Origin: JAAGZL01 sp964628835
Lineage (GTDB): Bacteria > Pseudomonadota > Gammaproteobacteria > Chromatiales > Chromatiaceae
Length of the DNA: 10,243 nt
Direction of reading: 5' to 3'
Assembly: GCA_964628835.1 (NCBI GenBank)
Contig: CAZVME010000097.1
Location: forward strand, 1 to 10,243
Shown: piece after piece, positions 6,023 to 10,243 of the stretch
Layout of the letters: each line of letters begins with the position of its first letter
Position numbering within the stretch: position 1 is the stretch's first letter
Translations under genes and position numbers: made by a program
The notes under the pieces: generated by a model
Seen by the model: only the letters and a program-made list of their open reading frames with translations
The model's database searches: none
What the model was told of the DNA's origin: nothing

Positions 6023-6715
6023 CTAGCGAATCACGTTCAACTCGACCCGGCGATTGCTGGCCCGACCCTTTTCGGTCTCGTTTTCCATTATGGGTTGTGA
6101 TTCACCCTGCCCGGAGCTAACAAACCTGCTGCTAACGCCGGAGCGTCTCAAATAGTCGGCCACTGCAGCGGCCCGGCGCTCGGACAATTTCTGATTGTAA
6201 GCCTCAGAACCGGTGTTGTCAGTATGGCCAATGACGCTCATGCTCTTTACGTCCGGGCGCCCTCTGAGCGCATTTGCCACCTGGTCCAGGCTGGCACTGG
6301 CATCAGCAGTCAGGTCAGAACTATCCACCACAAATTCCACATTGTTCAGGATCAACTGTTTCATACAGCCAACATCGTCAACTGTTGCGCCCTGCGGGGT
6401 CTGTGGGCAATTATCCAGGTGGTCGGGAACGCCGTCACCGTCTGTGTCCAGGGCACAACCCTCGGCATCAACCTGCACCCCTGTGGGTGTTTCCGGGCAC
6501 TTGTCCAGATCATCGGTCACGCCATCCCCATCGGTGTCGTTCTGGCATATAACCGTACTGCCATCCAACGCCTTGACACACTCCTCATAGGTGTTGATCA
6601 CCTTGCCGCCGGTACCGGAGGTTACCCACTTATCAGCGGCACTCACCCCCATGGCCATAGCCAGGAGCAATACCGCTGCCATCACTTGTAAGGATAGTCT
6701 TGAGGATACTTTCAT
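6023..6715 (-). CDS. OmpA-family envelope protein with thrombospondin type-3 repeats
   Basis: This is a probable periplasmic or outer-membrane-associated protein that binds peptidoglycan. The start at 6715 gives 230 residues, has GGAGAA just upstream, and opens directly with a signal peptide; the frame is open further upstream but without signal-like sequence. Order: signal peptide 1-26 (cleavage after GVSA), a short segment with Cys46 and Cys57, two calcium-binding-type TSP3 repeats (DTDGDGVTDDLDKCPETP and DTDGDGVPDHLDNCPQTP, about 60-117), then a C-terminal OmpA domain (about 121-230). The OmpA domain has GHTDNTGS (163-170, with Asp166), KLSERRAAAVADYL (176-189) and NRRVEL (221-226), the usual diaminopimelate-contact regions. 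There is no beta-barrel domain, unlike classical OmpA. A terminator follows it, and an upstream promoter candidate suggests a single-gene unit. Confidence 0.93.
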   Translation of the reverse strand: MKVSSRLSLQVMAAVLLLAMAMGVSAADKWVTSGTGGKVINTYEECVKALDGSTVICQNDTDGDGVTDDLDKCPETPTGVQVDAEGCALDTDGDGVPDHLDNCPQTPQGATVDDVGCMKQLILNNVEFVVDSSDLTADASASLDQVANALRGRPDVKSMSVIGHTDNTGSEAYNQKLSERRAAAVADYLRRSGVSSRFVSSGQGESQPIMENETEKGRASNRRVELNVIR

Positions 6716-6777
6716 TGTCTGTTCTCCGTTACTTATTGGTATCAATTGCTGGGAAGTTATTGGGTGCCGACCCGCAT

Positions 6778-6807
6778 ACAATACCCGTAGATTCTTGCTG
6801 ATGTAAA
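6778..6807 (-). promoter_or_regulatory. Candidate promoter of the OmpA-domain gene
   Basis: TTTACA (6807-6802), an 18-base spacer and TATTGT (6783-6778) are read on the minus strand, which would give a leader of about 55 bases before the ATG at 6715. The hexamers are fair rather than strong. A promoter here is expected because the gap to rsmG is 196 bases. A GGCTG-N2-CAGCC hairpin at 6859-6870 lies after rsmG but lacks a T-tract, so it is not called as its terminator. Confidence 0.35.
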
Positions 6808-6911
6808 GTACAAAGAAGTCGCATGGAGTTGCAGGGTTAATCGAGAGCGTTAATGTATGGCTGTTCAGCCCTGGAATCACTGAGCAGCGGGCGGTGAATT
6901 CCGGTTGGGGA

Positions 6912-7550
6912 TTATTTTACCGGCCGGATAATAATGGCATGACGTTCACCCGATAGCGGCACATCCAGCGGGGTGATCTCCACCTCACTCCCGGCACTAC
7001 GCAGCAGCGTCATCTCTTCCCGGGGAGATGTCCCCTTCATTGCCAGCAGAATACCTTTATCCGCCAGCAGCCCTGCGGTCAGCTCAACTATCTTGGGTAG
7101 TGCGGCAAAGGCCCGGGTGGTGATGGTGTCAAATCCCACCGCATCTGTGAACTGCTCCACACGGGAGTGCTGCACCTCCAGGTTCTCCAGCCCCAGCTCC
7201 AGCTTGGCCTGCTGCACAAAACGGGTCTTCTTCCCATTGGAATCGAGCAGGGTGAAACTCGCATCGGGCAGACAGATAGCCAGAGGAATACCCGGTAGCC
7301 CGGCGCCGGTGCCCACATCCAGGATGCGGCTGCCCCGGATCAGAGGGAGAATAGAGAGTGAGTCCAGCAACTGGCGCGCCACCATCTCATCAGGATCCCG
7401 TATGGCCGTGAGGTTATAGGTCCGGTTCCACTTCATCAGCAGGGCCAGATACTCCAGCAGTTTCTGCTGCTGGGGCAGGCTCAGCTCCAGACCCATCTGC
7501 TGCAGACCGGCCTCCAACTGACTGTCCCAGTTATCTGGATAACCGCTCAT
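6912..7550 (-). CDS. rsmG: 16S rRNA (guanine527-N7)-methyltransferase RsmG
   Basis: RsmG (formerly GidB) uses S-adenosylmethionine to methylate N7 of G527 in 16S rRNA. The product is 212 residues, close to the 207 of E. coli. The SAM-binding motif ILDVGTGAGLPGIPLAI is at 76-92. Upstream is the family block LLMKWNRTYNLTAIRDPDEM. After the SAM motif come FTLLDSNGKKTRF (99-111) and the late motifs TTRAFAALPKIVE, LLAMKG and GERHAIIIRP. One small oddity is RQLLDS at 59-64, where E. coli has RHILDS, so a usual His is Gln here. The ATG overlaps the mnmG stop as ATGA, so the two genes are translationally coupled, the classical gidA-gidB arrangement. Confidence 0.96.
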   Translation of the reverse strand: MSGYPDNWDSQLEAGLQQMGLELSLPQQQKLLEYLALLMKWNRTYNLTAIRDPDEMVARQLLDSLSILPLIRGSRILDVGTGAGLPGIPLAICLPDASFTLLDSNGKKTRFVQQAKLELGLENLEVQHSRVEQFTDAVGFDTITTRAFAALPKIVELTAGLLADKGILLAMKGTSPREEMTLLRSAGSEVEITPLDVPLSGERHAIIIRPVK

Positions 7551-9424
7551 CTGCGCCCCCGCTTCTTCAGATGGATCAGCAACAGAGAGATGGCCGCCGG
7601 GGTAACCCCGGGGATGCGCCCGGCCTGGCCTATGCTCTCCGGCTTACTGCAGATCAGCTTCTCCCGCACCTCGGAGGAGAGCCCACGCACCTCGGCATAA
7701 TCCAGCTCTGACGGGAGCTTTACCGCCTCGTTGGCCTGCTGGCGTTCGATCTCCGCCTGTTGTCGCTTGATGTAGCCGGCATATTTACACTGGATCTCCA
7801 GCTGTTCCGCCACCTTGGGATCATCCACACCCGGTCCTATCCCCGGCAGCTGCTGCAATCCCGAATATGAGATCTCCTGGCGCGCCAGCAGTTCCAGCGC
7901 CCGTACCTCGCGGGAGATAGAGGTGCCGGTATTGGCCGTGGCCTGCTCAGCCACCGGGGTATCGGGATGGATCCAGATATCCTGCAGACGTTGCCGTTCC
8001 AACTCTAAGGCACTACGTTTGCGCTCGAAGGCCTCCCAGCGTCCATCCGGCACCAGGCCCAGATCACGACCCTGTTCGGTCAGGCGCAGATCGGCATTAT
8101 CCTCCCGCAACAGCAGCCGGTACTCGGCCCGGCTGGTGAACATGCGGTAGGGCTCACTGGTGCCACGGGTGATCAGATCATCCACCAGCACCCCGAGATA
8201 GGCCTGATCACGGCGCGGACACCAGGGCTCCCGACCCCGTGCTTGCAGCGCTGCATTGGCCCCGGCCAACAGGCCCTGAGCGGCAGCTTCTTCATAGCCG
8301 GTGGTACCGTTGATCTGACCGGCGAAGAACAGCCCCTGGATGAATCTGGTCTCCAGGCTGGAGTGCAGATCACGCGGGTCGAAGAAATCATATTCTATTG
8401 CATAGCCGGGACGCATAATCCGGGCGTTCTCGAAACCACGCATGGAACGCACCAGTTCATGCTGCACATCGAATGGTAGGGAGGTGGAGATACCGTTGGG
8501 GTAGACCTCGTTACACTCCAACCCCTCCGGCTCGATAAAGATCTGGTGGGAATCTTTGTCGGAGAAGCGCACCACCTTATCCTCGATGGAGGGGCAGTAG
8601 CGCGGACCTACACCTTCGATCACCCCGGTATACATGGGCGAACGGGACAGCCCGCCGCGAACTATCTCATGGGTACGCTCATTGGTGTGGGTGATATGAC
8701 AGGAGATCTGGGTGGGGTGTTGTTCCACAGATCCCAGAAACGAGAACACCGGTAGTGGGGTATCGCTGGGTTGTTCCTGTAACTGGGAATAGTCGATGCT
8801 GCGGCTATCTATTCTGGGTGGAGTCCCAGTCTTCAGCCGCTCCACGTTAAACGGCAACTCCCGCAGCCGCTGGGCCAGGGCGTTGGCTGGCGGGTCCCCG
8901 GCCCGACCCCCTTCGTAATTGCTCAGACCAATGTGGATACGCCCCCCCAGAAAGGTGCCGGCGGTAAGTACTACAGAACCGGCTCTGAACTTAAGGCCCA
9001 TCTTGGTGATGGCTCCCGTCACCCGGTCATTTTCGATGATCAGGTCATCCACCGCCTGTTGAAACAGATCCAGGTTGGGCTGGTTCTCCAGGGCATGACG
9101 CACCGCCGCCTTGTAGAGTTGACGATCGGCCTGGGCGCGGGTGGCGCGCACTGCCGGTCCCTTGCGTGAATTAAGGGTGCGAAACTGAATGCCAGCCAGA
9201 TCTGCGGCATGCCCCATCAGGCCACCCAGGGCATCCACCTCTTTCACCAGGTGCCCCTTGCCGATACCACCGATGGCGGGATTACAGCTCATATGCCCCA
9301 GGGTCTCGATATTGTGGGTGAGCAGCAGGCAGCGCACACCCATGCGCGCAGCAGCCAGCGCGGCCTCGGCCCCGGCATGGCCGCCACCAATCACGATCAC
9401 ATCGTATGTGTCTGCATAAAACAT
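7547..9424 (-). CDS. mnmG: tRNA uridine-5-carboxymethylaminomethyl modification enzyme MnmG
   Basis: MnmG (formerly GidA) is the FAD-binding partner of MnmE. Together they build the cmnm5 group on wobble U34 of certain tRNAs using a folate one-carbon unit. The product is 625 residues (629 in E. coli). The N-terminal Rossmann motif GGGHAGAEAALAAARMG begins at 13, followed by CNPAIGGIGKGHLVKEVDALGG from Cys47. The catalytic-region Cys277 in GPRYCPSIEDKVVRFSDK falls at the E. coli number. A second FAD motif is GLFFAGQINGTTGYEEAAAQG, and the C-terminal helical domain for MnmE/tRNA contact ends GVTPAAISLLLIHLKKRG. The ATG start matches E. coli MFYPDPFDVIIIGGG, but no ribosome-binding site is visible before it. 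No mnmE is in the window. Confidence 0.98.
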   Translation of the reverse strand: MFYADTYDVIVIGGGHAGAEAALAAARMGVRCLLLTHNIETLGHMSCNPAIGGIGKGHLVKEVDALGGLMGHAADLAGIQFRTLNSRKGPAVRATRAQADRQLYKAAVRHALENQPNLDLFQQAVDDLIIENDRVTGAITKMGLKFRAGSVVLTAGTFLGGRIHIGLSNYEGGRAGDPPANALAQRLRELPFNVERLKTGTPPRIDSRSIDYSQLQEQPSDTPLPVFSFLGSVEQHPTQISCHITHTNERTHEIVRGGLSRSPMYTGVIEGVGPRYCPSIEDKVVRFSDKDSHQIFIEPEGLECNEVYPNGISTSLPFDVQHELVRSMRGFENARIMRPGYAIEYDFFDPRDLHSSLETRFIQGLFFAGQINGTTGYEEAAAQGLLAGANAALQARGREPWCPRRDQAYLGVLVDDLITRGTSEPYRMFTSRAEYRLLLREDNADLRLTEQGRDLGLVPDGRWEAFERKRSALELERQRLQDIWIHPDTPVAEQATANTGTSISREVRALELLARQEISYSGLQQLPGIGPGVDDPKVAEQLEIQCKYAGYIKRQQAEIERQQANEAVKLPSELDYAEVRGLSSEVREKLICSKPESIGQAGRIPGVTPAAISLLLIHLKKRGRR

Positions 9425-9431
9425 GGGGGCG

Positions 9432-9462
9432 ATTCTACAGGATTAGCTGGAGCCGGAGTCAA
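9432..9462 (-). promoter_or_regulatory. Candidate mnmG promoter, possibly giving a leaderless mRNA
   Basis: TTGACT (9462-9457) and TAGAAT (9437-9432) are separated by 19 bases; both hexamers match consensus at five of six positions, but the spacer is long. The -10 ends only seven bases before the mnmG ATG at 9424, so transcription would begin at or one base before the A of the ATG. That fits the lack of a ribosome-binding site. Confidence 0.4.
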
Positions 9463-9493
9463 CATTTGAATATTTGGTGCCAGTCAAACCCAT

Positions 9494-9523
9494 ACAATAC
9501 CCAGTTGTTCTGCTGCTTGTCAG
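9494..9523 (-). promoter_or_regulatory. Second candidate mnmG promoter, upstream
   Basis: CTGACA (9523-9518), an 18-base spacer and TATTGT (9499-9494) are read on the minus strand. It would give a leader of about 60 bases. The hexamers are similar in quality to those of the candidate before the OmpA-domain gene. It is an alternative or an addition to the promoter nearer mnmG. Confidence 0.35.
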
Positions 9524-9558
9524 ACATGGCCTGCTTCAGGATTAAAGAACCCATGATT

Positions 9559-9570
9559 AATTCATGAATT
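9559..9570. repeat. Perfect 12-base palindrome between mnmG and the lipoprotein gene
   Basis: AATTCATGAATT is its own reverse complement. It lies 18 bases beyond the lipoprotein stop codon and about 36 bases upstream of the more distant mnmG promoter candidate. It might be a dimeric regulator site, but AT-rich palindromes of this length arise by chance. Confidence 0.3.
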
Positions 9571-9588
9571 GGCTTCTAGCGGCTGAAC

Positions 9589-9909
9589 TCAGAATTGATC
9601 AGAGGTGCCTAAACATTTACCAGGTCGGTAATGACTAACTTTTGGATCAGCGCAGGCAGTACACCCAGTTGCATAGGTAATCTCCTCAGTTGCTGGGCAC
9701 GGTGTGGTGATGCACCTAACCCCCGTATCTTTTATCGCACAAACAGGCCTGTACTCCCTAGTGCATATTTGGGGTCTGGGGTTTGTACATTGAGTAATTG
9801 ATACAGTCGGATTTTCAGGCTTTACGCTTTTATTCGGTTCCGCAGTTGAACATGACCAACTAAAGATAATGCAGCTAAATAGAAATAGAAGTTTTGATAT
9901 TTTTTTCAT
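9589..9909 (-). CDS. Putative small secreted lipoprotein with a Kazal-like Cys-rich domain
   Basis: The product is 106 residues. The N-terminus MKKISKLLFLFSCIIFSWSC has two lysines, a hydrophobic core and a cysteine at 20 in a loose lipobox (SWSC), followed by Ser, suggesting a lipid-anchored outer-membrane protein. A Pro/Lys linker (21-40) leads to an eight-cysteine domain (Cys41, 49, 57, 66, 71, 83, 86, 99). ICTREYRPVCA, then ITYATGCTACADPKVSHYRPGKC, matches the layout of Kazal-type protease inhibitor-like domains (C-x6-PVC, TY..C.AC, V..Y..G.C). An extra VRCITTPCPATEE insertion adds two cysteines. Inhibition of a protease is not shown. The ATG at 9909 has no good ribosome-binding site, and base composition is more AT-rich than the neighbours, hinting at later acquisition. 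No terminator was found after it. Confidence 0.72.
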   Translation of the reverse strand: MKKISKLLFLFSCIIFSWSCSTAEPNKSVKPENPTVSITQCTNPRPQICTREYRPVCAIKDTGVRCITTPCPATEEITYATGCTACADPKVSHYRPGKCLGTSDQF

Positions 9910-10243
9910 GAGTGACGATATCCATGTTTTCTAACGCGGCTGCAAAAAAACCCCAAAAATAGCCTTTTCTAAACTCCCTTTAAACATCATCATTTTCTTA
10001 GCATCCTAAATAGCTTTGTTTCAGAATGTATTTAAGCATGCATTTTGTCATTCCCGCGCTTAACAATGCCCTAATCGCCTTATATAATGCACCATGTTAT
10101 TTCACTACTGTCCCGTTAACTTTTGATGGATTTGGTTAGAAGTCTTATTAATAAAAGCCAGAAGGATGCATAGAAGCCTGGGAGACATGAAAATCAAAAA
10201 AGAGCCCCGTCATTCCGGACAGCGTTTTTTGCTGATCCGGAAT
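9910..10243. other. AT-rich region without a supported gene
   Basis: No convincing coding sequence was found on either strand. It contains A-rich runs, a lone GTCATTCCCGCG motif at 10047-10058 without its partner arm, and the inverted repeat at the window end. A plus-strand TTGATG-N17-TATTAA (10123-10151) resembles a weak promoter and is followed by a 19-codon frame from ATG 10187 that stays open at the edge. No DnaA boxes or other origin features were seen. Confidence 0.5.
10209..10243. repeat. GTCATTCC-type inverted repeat ending at the window edge
   Basis: ATTCCGGA (10212-10219) and TCCGGAAT (10236-10243) are perfect eight-base arms. An inner AGC/GCT pairing (10221-10223 with 10231-10233) surrounds a T-rich loop. 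A GTC precedes the left arm, giving GTCATTCC as at 10047. Palindromes beginning GTCATTCC are common dispersed intergenic repeats in proteobacterial genomes, and I infer this is one. The outer arm ends on the last base of the window, so the full unit may be longer. Confidence 0.6.

Noticed and set aside
6023..6880. Extension of the OmpA-domain gene to an upstream start giving 285 residues
   Set aside because: The extra 55 residues are not signal-like and would bury the clear signal peptide that begins at the ATG at 6715, which has its own GGAGAA site.
9935..9970. Terminator-like T-rich run (minus strand) upstream of the lipoprotein gene
   Set aside because: The flanking complementary arms are only four bases, and the run lies before the gene rather than after a gene on the same strand.
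9425..10243. Replication origin upstream of mnmG, as in E. coli
   Set aside because: No TTATCCACA-type DnaA box was seen on either strand and there is no repeated AT-rich unwinding array, so an origin is not supported here.
10187..10243. Plus-strand gene beginning at ATG 10187 and running off the edge
   Set aside because: Only 19 codons are visible, most of them inside the inverted repeat, and the GGGAG is only two bases from the ATG. It is more likely chance.

Overview
The window reads as a piece of a gammaproteobacterial chromosome from the conserved neighbourhood of the replication origin. Every confident gene is on the minus strand, so transcription runs from high to low coordinates: a small lipoprotein gene, mnmG, rsmG, an OmpA/thrombospondin-3 protein, a cysteine-rich zinc-ribbon-like protein, parA, parB, then the ATP synthase operon atpI-B-E-F-H-A. 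The assignment rests on the mnmG-rsmG-parA-parB-atp order and on close similarity of the F0 subunits, MnmG and AtpA to their E. coli counterparts, including identical numbering of MnmG Cys277 and the AtpA Walker A lysine 175. No species can be named from sequence alone.

Layout. (1) 1-3533 holds the atp operon. A good sigma70-type promoter (TTGACC-N17-TATAGT, 3533-3505) drives it, with an AT-rich palindrome just upstream. The first gene, atpI, has no ATG at the expected place; the best start is an AUU codon (3467) behind a GGAGGT ribosome-binding site. A nine-codon out-of-frame ATG ORF overlaps it. The last gene, atpA, runs off the window, but its final 17 codons (1-51) do not resemble AtpA, so the window begins with a breakpoint. 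(2) 3646-5369 holds parB and parA, the chromosome segregation pair. (3) 5596-6715 holds two genes that sit between rsmG and parA, where many gammaproteobacteria have nothing: the Cys-rich protein and the OmpA-domain envelope protein, separated by a clear intrinsic terminator. (4) 6912-9424 holds rsmG and mnmG, overlapping by ATGA. mnmG may be read from a leaderless transcript. (5) 9425-10243 is AT-rich and gene-poor, with one secreted Kazal-like lipoprotein gene. It ends exactly at the end of an inverted repeat of the GTCATTCC type.

Roles. MnmG makes the wobble-uridine modification of certain tRNAs, RsmG methylates 16S rRNA, ParA/ParB segregate the new origins, and the atp genes build the proton-driven ATP synthase. 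The OmpA-domain protein probably links the envelope to peptidoglycan. The Cys-rich and lipoprotein genes have no assignable function.

I saw no CRISPR array, tRNA, rRNA, complete insertion sequence, DnaA-box cluster or parS site. No clearly new multi-gene system is visible. The items most worth checking are the atpI start region, the atpA breakpoint and the two-gene insert before parA.
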